From: Paracoccaceae bacterium
Lineage (GTDB): Bacteria > Pseudomonadota > Alphaproteobacteria > Rhodobacterales > Rhodobacteraceae
Assembly (NCBI GenBank): GCA_014879735.1
Contig: JACSRN010000071.1
Location: forward strand, 1 to 51,107
DNA length: 51,107 nucleotides
Direction: 5' to 3'
Under the pieces are notes generated by a model, which saw only the letters and a list, made by a program, of their open reading frames with translations, was not told the DNA's origin and did not search any database. The stretch's first letter is position 1. Each line of letters begins with the position of its first letter. Shown here in pieces: positions 1-8,762 of this stretch. Both the position numbers and the translations under genes were made by a program.

Positions 1-47
1 CCCTCCGAAGGCAGAGGTCACAGGTTCGAATCCTGTCGGGTGCGCCA
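1..47 (+). tRNA. tRNA-Arg (anticodon CCG), 3' part only
   Basis: The window opens inside the anticodon arm. Loop CTCCGAA (anticodon CCG at 5-7) is followed by the 3' half of its stem, GGCAG. A variable loop and a T arm with GGTTCGAATCC at 23-33 follow. The 3' acceptor strand ends with an encoded CCA at 45-47. This would decode the CGG arginine codon. The 5' half lies outside the window. The catabolic cluster begins shortly after the tRNA, and tRNA 3' ends are common integration sites, but no integrase or second copy of this 3' end was noticed here. Confidence 0.93.
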
Positions 48-477
48 ATCGTTAGCCGAAATTCGCGGACGTCTGGCGCTGGCAGCAGCGCAGGCTGACA
101 GCCATCAGGCATTTCCGTTGACGTTTCACGACGGCTTCGGGCCGCGATGCCCGCGCCGCGGGTCACGGCGTTTCCCGACCGCTGCCAGAGCGTTCCTTCC
201 AGGCCGCCGATCCCGCCGCCCCCCGCCGTTCCGGGGCCAGCCAGCCCGTCCCTGCACTCTTGGGCGGGCCTGTGCTGCTGCCGTCGCGCCCGGACCGGGC
301 GCATCCTTCTCGCCTTGGCGCAGCGCCGGGGCCGCATGTCACCGGGCCGGGCGACCTGCGCATAAAGTCGGATGATATGTTGCATAATAACAACTTACTC
401 GACGCGAAAGACGGCTTCGGACCATATTGCCCCATGCCGGCCATCCGGCCCGATCCCTGTTGACAGGAAGCCAGGTT
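48..477. other. Non-coding gap between tRNA-Arg and hyuB
   Basis: About 430 bp with no convincing gene; open frames here are GC-rich chance frames. Most of it is very GC-rich, but about 362-400 is clearly AT-richer and is the likely promoter/operator area for the hyuBA cluster. The 11-mer GACGGCTTCGG occurs twice, at 130-140 and 410-420, and may be incidental. Confidence 0.5.
379..394. promoter_or_regulatory. Possible operator upstream of hyuB
   Basis: GTTG (379-382) and CAAC (391-394) form a short inverted repeat around the AT-rich spacer CATAATAA, in the only AT-rich patch upstream of hyuB. It fits the T-N11-A shape of LysR-type sites (T380, A392). The arms are only 4 bp, so this may be chance. 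A LysR gene exists at 20133-21029, but no link is shown. Confidence 0.25.
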
Positions 478-2280
478 TTGTCACGCAACGAAAACACCAT
501 CCCTGCGAGCGGAATTGACATTTTCACGATGGTCATTCTGCGGCGTCGATTCGAAGCCATCATCAGCGAAATGATCAACGCGCTGTTCAAATCCGGGCGA
601 TCGGGGGTCCTGAACACGGCGATGGATTTCTCCTGCAGCCTGACCGATGCCAATTTCCAGTCGATCAGCCTGGCGCAGGGGCTTCCCGTTCATGTCGGCG
701 CGATCGACCTCATTCCCCGCGCGATCGTCGCCAAGTTCGGCGAGGACATTCGGCCCGGCGACTGTTTCGTGAACAACAGCGGCTATCTCGGCAACACCCA
801 TTGCGCCGACTTCACCGTCTGCGCGCCGGTCTTCGTCGAGGGCAAGATCGCCTTCTACGTCATCGCCCGCGCCCATCTGGGCGACATCGGATTTCCGACG
901 CCGACGACCTATGGCCCGCGGTCGCGCGACGTCTACGAGGAGGGGCTGATACTGCCCTGTGTGCGTATCCAGAAGGATTACCGCGACGTGCCCGAGGTGA
1001 TCGACATCTGCAGGGCCAATATCCGCGTGCCTGACCAGTTCTATGGCGATTATCTTGCCGTTCTGGCCGCAGTGCGCACCGGGGAAAGCCGGCTCCGGGC
1101 GGTTTGCGAGAAATACGGCGCCGGCATCGTGCGGCAGTTCGTGGACGAATTCCAGAACTACGCCGAGCGCATGGCGCGGCGGGCGATCGCGGCGCTGCCG
1201 AAGGGGCGGGTGTCGAAGGAGATGCTCTACGATTCCGAAACCGATCTCTATCCCGCCGGGATTCCGATCCGCGCCACAGTCGAGGTCGATCCGGAGGCGG
1301 AACTGGTGACGGTCGACCTGCGCGACAATGTCGACAACCTGCCGCTTGGCATCAACATGACGGAAAGCACGACAACGGCGGCAGTGATGACGGCGGTGCT
1401 CAATGTGCTGGGGGCGGATGTGCCGCGCTGTACCGGGTCGTTCCGGCGGGTGCAGCTTCTGATGCGGGAGGGGGCTGCCATCGGCAAGCCGCGCTTTCCG
1501 GCGGCAACCTCATCGGCCACGACGAACCTGTGCCATGCGCTGATCCCGCATCTGCAATCCATGTTCGCGGATCTGCGGGGCGACCTGGGCACCGCCTATG
1601 GCACCATCGGGATGCCAGGCTCCTGTGCGGTGGTCAGCGGCACCGACACGCGGCACGGCCGGCCCTTCGTGAACCAGTTGATCATGGGATATTGGGGTGG
1701 TCCCGCGATGCATGGCCACGACGGCTGGCTGACCTATGGCAGCGGGGCCAGCCAGGGCATCCTCTGGCAGTCCAGCGTCGAAGTGGTCGAGCAGCAGCAG
1801 CCCATCATCGTCGAACGGCTGGAGGTGCGGATGGATTCCGGCGGCGCCGGCGAATGGGAAGGCGCCCCTGGCGCCGATTGCGTGATCCGGCCGCGCGAGG
1901 GCGATGTGCGCTTCATGGTCAACTCGGCCTCGCGCGAGAATCCGCCCTCCGGCGTCGGCGGCGGCTTGCCCGGCGCGGCCATGCTCATCGCCCGGCAGGA
2001 CCGGGACGGCCGGCGCGAGGACCTGCCGATTTCGGTCGATACCGTGATCCGTCCGGGTGAGAAACTGCTCTCCTCCGGCTGCGGTGGCGGTGGCTTTGGC
2101 AATCCGCTGCGGCGGACGCCGGAAAAGGTTCTCGCTGCCCTGAAGACGGGGCGGATCTCCGTCGAGCGGGCGGCCTCGGTCTACGGGGTCATCGTCGACA
2201 CCAGCGGCCCCGAACCCGTGGTAAGCGAAGCGGCAACGCTTGCCCGACGTGAATCCATGCGCCAGGGAGCCCTGCAATGA
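478..2280 (+). CDS. hyuB: Hydantoinase B / oxoprolinase-type subunit
   Basis: About 600 residues, in the size range of HyuB (hydantoinase_B) proteins, which pair with HyuA to form ATP-dependent N-methylhydantoinases, 5-oxoprolinases and acetone-carboxylase-like enzymes. Family features are the early MDFSC segment, a NNSGYLGNTHCADFTV block matching the usual NDPYLGGTHLPDVTV region, and a glycine-rich SSGCGGGGFGNP near the C-terminus. The start is uncertain. An upstream ATG at 427 has no ribosome site, whereas TTG at 478 follows AGGAAG (465-470) by 7 nt and gives the expected short N-terminus, so I prefer TTG. The stop overlaps the hyuA start (ATGA, 2277-2280), implying translational coupling. 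The family is secure; the substrate is unknown, and the neighbours suggest an N-containing amide or cyclic compound. Confidence 0.88.
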   Translation: MSRNENTIPASGIDIFTMVILRRRFEAIISEMINALFKSGRSGVLNTAMDFSCSLTDANFQSISLAQGLPVHVGAIDLIPRAIVAKFGEDIRPGDCFVNNSGYLGNTHCADFTVCAPVFVEGKIAFYVIARAHLGDIGFPTPTTYGPRSRDVYEEGLILPCVRIQKDYRDVPEVIDICRANIRVPDQFYGDYLAVLAAVRTGESRLRAVCEKYGAGIVRQFVDEFQNYAERMARRAIAALPKGRVSKEMLYDSETDLYPAGIPIRATVEVDPEAELVTVDLRDNVDNLPLGINMTESTTTAAVMTAVLNVLGADVPRCTGSFRRVQLLMREGAAIGKPRFPAATSSATTNLCHALIPHLQSMFADLRGDLGTAYGTIGMPGSCAVVSGTDTRHGRPFVNQLIMGYWGGPAMHGHDGWLTYGSGASQGILWQSSVEVVEQQQPIIVERLEVRMDSGGAGEWEGAPGADCVIRPREGDVRFMVNSASRENPPSGVGGGLPGAAMLIARQDRDGRREDLPISVDTVIRPGEKLLSSGCGGGGFGNPLRRTPEKVLAALKTGRISVERAASVYGVIVDTSGPEPVVSEAATLARRESMRQGALQ

Positions 2281-4346
2281 GCCTGAAAATCGCCGTCGAT
2301 GTCGGCGGCACCTTCACCGATCTGGTGCTCGAGAATGAAAACGGCCTGGTCAAGACCTACAAGGCACCCACGACCCCCGAGCGTATCGTCGACGGCATCC
2401 TCGACGGCATCTCGCTGATCGCGGCGGATCTGTCGCTTACGACGCGGGAGTTGCTGGCCGGTTGCGCGCGGTTTTCCTGCGGGACGACGGCGGCGACCAA
2501 CGCCATCCTGGAAAAGACCTATGCCCGCACCGGCCTGATCTGCACCGAGGGTTTCCGCGACACGCTGACCATCCGCGAGGGCGGCAAGGCCGACACCTAT
2601 ACGATCGCCATCGACTATCCCGAACCCTATATCCCGCGCCACCTCACGCTGGGTCTGCGCGAGCGGATGAACAGCGAGGGCGGCGTGGAACTGCCGCTGG
2701 ACGAGGCGCAGGCCATCGCGATCCTGCGCGAGATGGATCGTCTCCAAGTCCAGGCGATTGCGGTTTCGCTGCTGTGGTCGATCGCCAATCCCGCACATGA
2801 GATACGCATCGGCGAGTTGATCGCCGAGCATCTTCCCGGCGTGCCCTACAGCCTCAGCCACCAGACCAGCCCGACGATCCGCGAATACCGGCGCACATCG
2901 GCCACGGCCATCGACGCCTCGCTGAAACCTCTGGTGGGGCGCACCATCAAGGAACTGGAAAGCCGGTTGCGCGCGGCCGGGCTGGAGGGAGTGCTGACAC
3001 TGATGACCTCGTCCGGCGGCCAGACGGCGGTGGACGAGGTGCTGGCCCGGCCGATCAACCTTTGCCTGTCCGGCCCCTCGGCGGCACCGGAATCCGCGCG
3101 CAGCACGATCCGCGCCGAGGGCGAGCAGACCTGCAACGCCATCGTCGTCGACATGGGCGGGACCAGCTTCGACATCTCCATCGTCGACAACTGGCAGGTT
3201 CCGATGCACCGGGAGGGCGTGATCGACGGCAATGTGTTCGGCGTAGCCTCCGTCGAGGTCAAGACCATCGGCGCCGGCGGCGGCTCGATCGCACGGGTGG
3301 ATGCCGGCGGCTTCATCCATGTCGGGCCGGAAAGCGCGAAATCGGTGCCGGGCCCGGCCTGCTACAAGCGCGGCGGCACCCGGCCCACGGTGACGGATGC
3401 CAACCTCGCGCGCGGTTTTCTCGACCCGGCGAATTTTGCCGGTGGCACGATGACGCTGTCCGAGCACAATGCGGCGGATGCCATCCGCAGCCACATCGCC
3501 GAGCCGCTGGATATGGATGTGGACCAGGCCGCCAGCCTGATCGGCCTGACGGTCGAGCAGAACATGGTCGCCGCCATTGAGGAAATCACGATCAAGCGCG
3601 GCGTTGACCCCCGGGAATACATCATGGTGGCGGGCGGTGCCGCGGCCGGGCTTCACGCGGTTCCCATCGCGCGGGAACTGGGGATCAAGCGGGTCTTCGT
3701 GCCGCCGGTGGCAGGGGTGCTCAGCGCCTTCGGCATCCTGGTCAGCGACATGAAAACCACCTTCTCGCGCAGCGTACCCACAGCCAGCGACGCCTTCGAC
3801 CATGATCGGATCAACGCTGTCCTGGCGGATCTCGGCGCGGAAGGCGAAGCCTATCTCGACCGCATGGGGATACCGCCCGAAGACCGCGAGATCGCCTTTT
3901 CCGTCGAGGCGCGCTATCGCGGGCAGGTCTGGCAGTTGTCGGTCGGATTCGAGACGCGGCAGATCGCCGGCCCGGAACATCTGGCCGCCCTGACCGAGGC
4001 TTTTCACCAGGTGCATGAGCGGCTTTACTTCGTGCGCTCGACAGATCCCGTCGAATTCACCGAATGGAGCGTGCTGGCCACCGGACGGGCCCCGCGCCGG
4101 GTTCTGGATCACGGCGTGACCGGGCTGCCGGGGGCCGCGCCGGTCCACAAGGGTGCCCGCTCGATCTACTTGCGCGAACTGGGTGGCCGGCAGCAGGTGC
4201 AGGTGGTCGATGGCGCGAAATCGGGTGCCGACGTCTCGATCGCCGGCCCGGCACTGATCGACCAGCCACTGACGACCATCGTGCTTTATCCCGGAACCAC
4301 GGCCCGGTCGACCGCCAGCGGCGGTCTCTGGATCGACCTTCACTGA
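2277..4346 (+). CDS. hyuA: Hydantoinase A / oxoprolinase-type ATP-dependent subunit
   Basis: 689 residues, the usual HyuA length. ASKHA-type nucleotide-binding motifs are visible: VDVGGTFTD (residues 7-15), CGTTAATNAILEK (68-80), VDMGGTSFDIS (291-301) and GAGGGSIA (332-339). In this family, ATP phosphorylates the carbonyl of a lactam, hydantoin or ketone so the partner subunit can complete ring opening or carboxylation. The gene overlaps hyuB by 4 bp, and the pair should form one cytoplasmic complex. The next gene starts 19 bp later, so it heads an operon with the aminotransferase. Whether it is a hydantoinase, oxoprolinase or something else cannot be told from sequence. No N-carbamoyl amino acid amidohydrolase is nearby, so a complete classical hydantoin pathway is not encoded here. 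Confidence 0.9.
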   Translation: MSLKIAVDVGGTFTDLVLENENGLVKTYKAPTTPERIVDGILDGISLIAADLSLTTRELLAGCARFSCGTTAATNAILEKTYARTGLICTEGFRDTLTIREGGKADTYTIAIDYPEPYIPRHLTLGLRERMNSEGGVELPLDEAQAIAILREMDRLQVQAIAVSLLWSIANPAHEIRIGELIAEHLPGVPYSLSHQTSPTIREYRRTSATAIDASLKPLVGRTIKELESRLRAAGLEGVLTLMTSSGGQTAVDEVLARPINLCLSGPSAAPESARSTIRAEGEQTCNAIVVDMGGTSFDISIVDNWQVPMHREGVIDGNVFGVASVEVKTIGAGGGSIARVDAGGFIHVGPESAKSVPGPACYKRGGTRPTVTDANLARGFLDPANFAGGTMTLSEHNAADAIRSHIAEPLDMDVDQAASLIGLTVEQNMVAAIEEITIKRGVDPREYIMVAGGAAAGLHAVPIARELGIKRVFVPPVAGVLSAFGILVSDMKTTFSRSVPTASDAFDHDRINAVLADLGAEGEAYLDRMGIPPEDREIAFSVEARYRGQVWQLSVGFETRQIAGPEHLAALTEAFHQVHERLYFVRSTDPVEFTEWSVLATGRAPRRVLDHGVTGLPGAAPVHKGARSIYLRELGGRQQVQVVDGAKSGADVSIAGPALIDQPLTTIVLYPGTTARSTASGGLWIDLH

Positions 4347-4365
4347 CACAGGATCGCCCCGAAAA

Positions 4366-5298
4366 ATGGCAAGCTCATCCCCCAGGATCTATCTCAACGG
4401 CCGTTTCGTCAGCGAGGACGAGGCGAAGGTATCGGTCTTTGACCGCTGCTTTCTCTATGGCGACGGCATTTTCGAAGGCGTGGCCGTCTGGGAGCGCGCG
4501 CCGTTCCGGCTGCAGCCGCATCTTGACCGGATGCGCGACGGGCTGGACTATCTGCGCATCCCCAACCCGATGTCGGATGCGGGATGGGAAGACCTGATCG
4601 AACGCACCATCGCTGAAAATGCCATGGAGGACGGCTATCTGCGCATCCAGATCAGCCGTGGCGAGGGCATTTCCTCGATCAAATGGGAACCGCGGCTGCT
4701 GAAGAAGGCAGAGCCGAACGTGACGATCATCCCGATCAAGGGCTTCAAGGACTATTACAAGGGCCTGCTTGCCGAGAAGATGGAGGCCGGGCTGCGGGCG
4801 ACCTTCCTGTCGCGTCCGCGGGTTCCGACCGCGGCGCTGCCCTCGGGGACAAAGCACTGCAACTATCTCAACAGCGTGTTGGGCGCCATCGAGGTCACAT
4901 CCTCCGGCCATGACATCGGCATCGCAGTGGACCGCGAGGGCTTCGTCTCCGAGGGGATCGCCTATAACGTCTTTGCGCTGAAGGGAAACCGCCTGATGAC
5001 GGCCCCGGTCAGCCGCGACATCCTGCCGGGGATCACCCGCGCCGTGGTGATCGAACTGGCACGGGCCGAGGGGATCGCCGTCAACGAATGCCTGTTCGAC
5101 GCCTTCGCCCTGTCCACGGCCGATGAGGTGTTCATCTGTTCGACGCTTGAACTGGCAGTTCCGGTGGTCGAGGTCGATGGCCGCAAGATCGGCGCCGGTC
5201 GGCCCGGCCCGGTCAGCCGAAGGCTGGGCCGGCTGCTGACCGAAACCATGGCGCGCGAGGCGGCGGCCTGGCACGCAACCCGCAAGAACAGGACCTGA
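4366..5298 (+). CDS. Fold-type IV PLP aminotransferase (BCAT/DAAT family)
   Basis: 310 residues, matching the branched-chain / D-amino acid aminotransferase and aminodeoxychorismate lyase superfamily. Seen are an N-terminal YLNGRFV block, the FDRCFLYGDGIFEG motif (25-38) typical of IlvE-like enzymes, the Schiff-base lysine K163 in SGTKHCNYLNSVL, and a VSEGIAYNVF motif (194-203) with the PLP-contacting glutamate. Usual IlvE has SEGS-(G/A)-ENIF here; the GIAY change may reflect a different amino donor or a D-amino acid or omega-amine substrate. Because it sits between hyuA and an SDR in a catabolic cluster, degradation is more likely than branched-chain amino acid synthesis. The family is secure, the substrate unknown. 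Confidence 0.88.
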   Translation: MASSSPRIYLNGRFVSEDEAKVSVFDRCFLYGDGIFEGVAVWERAPFRLQPHLDRMRDGLDYLRIPNPMSDAGWEDLIERTIAENAMEDGYLRIQISRGEGISSIKWEPRLLKKAEPNVTIIPIKGFKDYYKGLLAEKMEAGLRATFLSRPRVPTAALPSGTKHCNYLNSVLGAIEVTSSGHDIGIAVDREGFVSEGIAYNVFALKGNRLMTAPVSRDILPGITRAVVIELARAEGIAVNECLFDAFALSTADEVFICSTLELAVPVVEVDGRKIGAGRPGPVSRRLGRLLTETMAREAAAWHATRKNRT

Positions 5299-5302
5299 CA
5301 CG

Positions 5303-6070
5303 ATGACGAACTTTACCGATCTGACCGGCAAGACCATCCTCGTGACCGGCGCCTCGCGGGGCATCGGCGAAGGCATCCTGCGCGGCCTTGTGGCCCAGGG
5401 CGCTGCGGTGGTGCTGAACTACACCAGCAGCAGGGAACGCGCCGAAGCCATCGCCGACGAGCTGGGCCGGGATCGGGTGTTGCCGGTACAGGCGAACATG
5501 GACAGCGTCGAGGATCTGGAGCGGCTGTGGCAGACCGCCGTCGCCTGGAAGGGCCGGATCGACGTATTGGTCAACAATGCCGCCGTGCGCCAGCCGATCG
5601 CGATGACTGCCGATGCCAGGGAGTGGGATGCGCACTGGCTCTATACGCTCCGGGTCAATCTGATTGCCACCGCACATCTGTCGCGGCTTGCCGTCCTGCA
5701 TTTCGAGCAGGCGGGCGGCGGCAGCATCATCGGGATCTCGGCCCGGATCGCCGTGCGCGGCGACAGGCCGGATTTCTTCCATGACGGCGCCTCGAAAGGC
5801 GGGATGAACTCGCTTTTGCGCGGCATCGCCCGCTTCTATGCCAAGAAGAACATCCAGACCTACATCCTCTGCGTCGGCGTGATCAGCACCCGCCAGGGCG
5901 ACGACATGCTGTCGATCTATGGCGCGGACGAGATGCTGAACGAAATCCCCGCCGGCCATTTCGGAACCCCCGACGATGTTGCCAATGTGGTGGTCTTCTG
6001 CGCCAGCGGTAAGGCCAGATACTCCAGCGGGGCCACGATCGACGTGACCGGCGCCTCGTTCATCCATTGA
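5303..6070 (+). CDS. Short-chain dehydrogenase/reductase with non-canonical active site
   Basis: 255 residues. A Rossmann fold is clear: VTGASRGIGEGI (14-25) for NAD(P) binding and LVNNAAV (89-95). The active site is odd. At the YxxxK motif the protein reads DGASK: the lysine is K165, but the tyrosine position is D161 (codon GAC at 5783-5785). The catalytic serine position in the usual NISS block also appears changed (GISA, residues 144-147). It may be a non-oxidoreductase member, a structural partner or a degraded enzyme, although the frame is intact and in operon context 4 bp after the aminotransferase. A second, normal SDR is encoded at 12755. The C-terminal substrate-binding region looks complete. 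Confidence 0.85.
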   Translation: MTNFTDLTGKTILVTGASRGIGEGILRGLVAQGAAVVLNYTSSRERAEAIADELGRDRVLPVQANMDSVEDLERLWQTAVAWKGRIDVLVNNAAVRQPIAMTADAREWDAHWLYTLRVNLIATAHLSRLAVLHFEQAGGGSIIGISARIAVRGDRPDFFHDGASKGGMNSLLRGIARFYAKKNIQTYILCVGVISTRQGDDMLSIYGADEMLNEIPAGHFGTPDDVANVVVFCASGKARYSSGATIDVTGASFIH

Positions 6071-6130
6071 GCCGGCAAAACACAACAAGACTGGCGCAGG
6101 CCGTCACCAATCCACAGGAAACGGAACGAA

Positions 6131-8446
6131 ATGACTCTGCCGGCACAGGTTAGCGTCGTCATCATCGGTGGCGGCATCATCGGATGCTCGATCGCCTACC
6201 ATCTGACCAAACTCGGCATCCGCGACGTGCTGCTGCTGGAACGCCGACAACTGTGCTGCGGCACGACCTGGCATTCCGTGGGGTCGGTTGCGGAACTGCG
6301 CGGCACACGCCGCATGACCGAACTGACGCGCTACACCGCAGAGCTTTACCGCAATCTCGAGGCCGAGACCGGCCAGGCCACCGGCTACAGGAAATCCGGC
6401 TCGATCATGCTGGCGCTGAACCGCGAGCGGTTGATGGAAATGCAGCGCGCCGCGGCGCTGGCGCGGCAGTTCGGCCATGATGCCGAGATGATGTCGCTGT
6501 CCGACATCCGCGATCGCTGCCCGCAGGTGGTGGTCGACGACGCGCTGGCCGGTTTCTACATCTCCAGCGATGGCCGCACCAACCCGGTCGACACGACCCA
6601 GGCGCTGGCCAGGGGCGCGCGGATGGGCGGCGCGAAGATCGTCGAGAATGTCGAGGTCCGCGGCCTTCGGATCGTCAACGACGAGGTGCGCGGCGTCCTC
6701 ACCGACCAGGGGCCGGTGCAGGCCGATACGGTGGTGCTGGCCACCGGCATGTGGGGGCGCGAGTTCGGGGCCGCGCATGGGGTGAGCCTGCCGCTGCAGG
6801 CGGCCGAGCATTTCTATGCCGTGACCGAGCCGATCCCGGGGCTGCAATCGGCGATGCCCTTCATCCGCGTCCCCGACGAGAGCACCTATTACAAGGAGGA
6901 TGCCGGCAAGCTGCTGTTCGGCTGCCTTGAAAAGCGCGCCAAGCCCTGGGCGCTCGACGGGATCCCCAGGGATTTCTGCTTTGACTCGCTGCCCGAGGAT
7001 CTGGACCATTTCGAACCGATCCTGACGGCCGCGCTGAAGCGGTTTCCCCTGCTGGAAACTGCGGGAATCCAGCTTTTCTTCAATGGCCCCGAGAGCTTTA
7101 CCCCCGACGGGAATGCGCTCATGGGCGAGACGCCGGAACTGCGCAACCTGTTCGTTGCCTGCGGCATGAACACGGTCGGGGTGATGACCGGCGGCGCCAT
7201 GGGGCTGATGATGGCAGAATGGATCTCTGCCCGCCGCCGCCCCGAGGGGTTCGCGGAATATGACGTGGCGCGGTTCTCGCCGTTCCAGTCCGGCCGCAGC
7301 TATGTCCGCGACAGGACGGTCGAGGCGCTTGGCGTGCTTTACGATATCGCCTGGCCCAATCGCGAACACGCCTCGGCGCGCGGCGGCCGTCGTCTGCCCC
7401 TGCATGGCTCGCATCAGGTGGCGCATGCGATCTTTGGCAACCGTGCCGGCTGGGAGGTTCCCCTGGTCTTTGCGCCCCGGGCGGAACTGGCGGTCCTGCA
7501 GCCGAGCTACGGCCGGCAGAACTGGGTGGAATGGGCCGCGCAAGAGGCCAGGGCCGCCGAGGAGGAGGCCGTGCTGTTCGACCTGTCCGCCGATGCAAAG
7601 CTCCGGATCACCGGCACCGAGGCGGTTGCCGCGCTGCACCGGCTGAGCGGGCAGGGCGCGGCCCCGCCGGGGCTGGCGAATGCCCTGTGGCTGACGGAGA
7701 ATGGCAAGATCGAAGCGGCGGTTCGCATCCTGACCGTGAACGAGCGCGATGCCTATGTCCTTTCGGCGCCGGGAAGCGAGCGATTGCATCGCAAATGGCT
7801 GATCGCCCGGGGGATCGCTGCGCAAGCGATCCAGACGGTCACTTCGGCCCATGCGCTGTTCCTGCTGCTTGGCCCCAGGGTCGCCGGCTGCCTTGCGGCG
7901 GCAGGCGCCGGAGACGCCGTGGCAACCATGCGGGCTGCCGAGATCGGCTATGCGCCGGCGATCCTTGCGCCCGTCACGGTCGGTGGCGCAGCGGGGGTGT
8001 TGGCGCTTCTCGACAGCGAATTTGCCGCACATGCGGCCGAGACGCTGCATGCGGCAGGTCTTGTTCGCCGCGGCGGGATCTCTGCGCTGGAGGCGCTGCG
8101 CATCTCGGCAGGAGAGCCGGCCTGGCCTGCCGAACTTGGCGACACGGTGACACCGCAGCAAGCGGGGCTTGCCCGGGGCGACACGCCGTCGACCACGGCC
8201 CTTGTGGCCATCGCGCTCGCCACGGACAGCGGCGCGCTCTACGGGGCAGAGGGTATTCTCTGCAATGGTCGCCCGGTGGGACTGACCAGTTCGGGGGCCT
8301 GGTGCCACCGGCGCGGCGTGCCCGTGGCACTGGGCTTTGTCAGCAATGCAGCCGGTGTCGGTGTCGAATGGCTCGACGGTTCGCCGTTCGAGATCGACAT
8401 GCCGGATGGTCCGGTGCGGGCAAGCCTGCGCCTGATCGGCACCTGA
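6131..8446 (+). CDS. Dimethylglycine/sarcosine dehydrogenase-like flavoprotein with GcvT-type C-terminus
   Basis: 771 residues, a little shorter than the ~800-830 usual for the DMGDH/SDH family. The N-terminal DAO domain has the dinucleotide motif VIIGGGIIGCS (10-20) and GTTWHSVG (44-51), whose H48 aligns with the histidine that carries covalent FAD in dimethylglycine dehydrogenase. A TGMWGREFG segment follows. The C-terminal ~350 residues resemble the GCV_T/aminomethyltransferase fold (VLFDLSADAKLRITG, TENGKIEA, PQQAGL), which in the family binds folate and accepts the one-carbon unit from N-demethylation. The expected role is oxidation of a secondary or tertiary N-methyl amine. It lies between the HyuAB/aminotransferase genes and a polyamine-type ABC importer. 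The exact substrate is unknown. Confidence 0.88.
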   Translation: MTLPAQVSVVIIGGGIIGCSIAYHLTKLGIRDVLLLERRQLCCGTTWHSVGSVAELRGTRRMTELTRYTAELYRNLEAETGQATGYRKSGSIMLALNRERLMEMQRAAALARQFGHDAEMMSLSDIRDRCPQVVVDDALAGFYISSDGRTNPVDTTQALARGARMGGAKIVENVEVRGLRIVNDEVRGVLTDQGPVQADTVVLATGMWGREFGAAHGVSLPLQAAEHFYAVTEPIPGLQSAMPFIRVPDESTYYKEDAGKLLFGCLEKRAKPWALDGIPRDFCFDSLPEDLDHFEPILTAALKRFPLLETAGIQLFFNGPESFTPDGNALMGETPELRNLFVACGMNTVGVMTGGAMGLMMAEWISARRRPEGFAEYDVARFSPFQSGRSYVRDRTVEALGVLYDIAWPNREHASARGGRRLPLHGSHQVAHAIFGNRAGWEVPLVFAPRAELAVLQPSYGRQNWVEWAAQEARAAEEEAVLFDLSADAKLRITGTEAVAALHRLSGQGAAPPGLANALWLTENGKIEAAVRILTVNERDAYVLSAPGSERLHRKWLIARGIAAQAIQTVTSAHALFLLLGPRVAGCLAAAGAGDAVATMRAAEIGYAPAILAPVTVGGAAGVLALLDSEFAAHAAETLHAAGLVRRGGISALEALRISAGEPAWPAELGDTVTPQQAGLARGDTPSTTALVAIALATDSGALYGAEGILCNGRPVGLTSSGAWCHRRGVPVALGFVSNAAGVGVEWLDGSPFEIDMPDGPVRASLRLIGT

Positions 8447-8762
8447 AGTGGCCTGCAGGCCCGGCGGCCGCTGCGCGGGACGCCGGGAGCGGGCGATGTT
8501 TCGCCGTCTCATTCCTGGCCGCATGGCGGCCAGCATTGCGCTACACCGCCAGGTTTTCCGGCAGTCTCCGCCTTTCGGCACCGGGGGGGACGACGGGTCG
8601 GTCAGGGGCCAGCGCAACCGGAACCGATGGCGCGGCGCATTATGCAGACTGATGGCATGCATCAACAATCGCTAATTGCCGATCCGGCCCAAACTGGAAA
8701 GACTGGTTTGTACCCGGACGGAAGGAAAACCGGGCCGACAGCCCGAACAAGAGCAACACAGG
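8447..8762. other. Non-coding gap before the ABC transporter genes
   Basis: About 316 bp with no supported gene. The last ~110 bp are AT-richer (for example around 8655-8680) and could hold a separate promoter for the transporter operon, but no convincing -35/-10 pair or dyad was found. Confidence 0.4.

Noticed and set aside
130-420. Repeated 11-mer GACGGCTTCGG upstream of hyuB
   Set aside because: Two copies 280 bp apart with diverging flanks in GC-rich DNA are weak evidence for a functional repeat.
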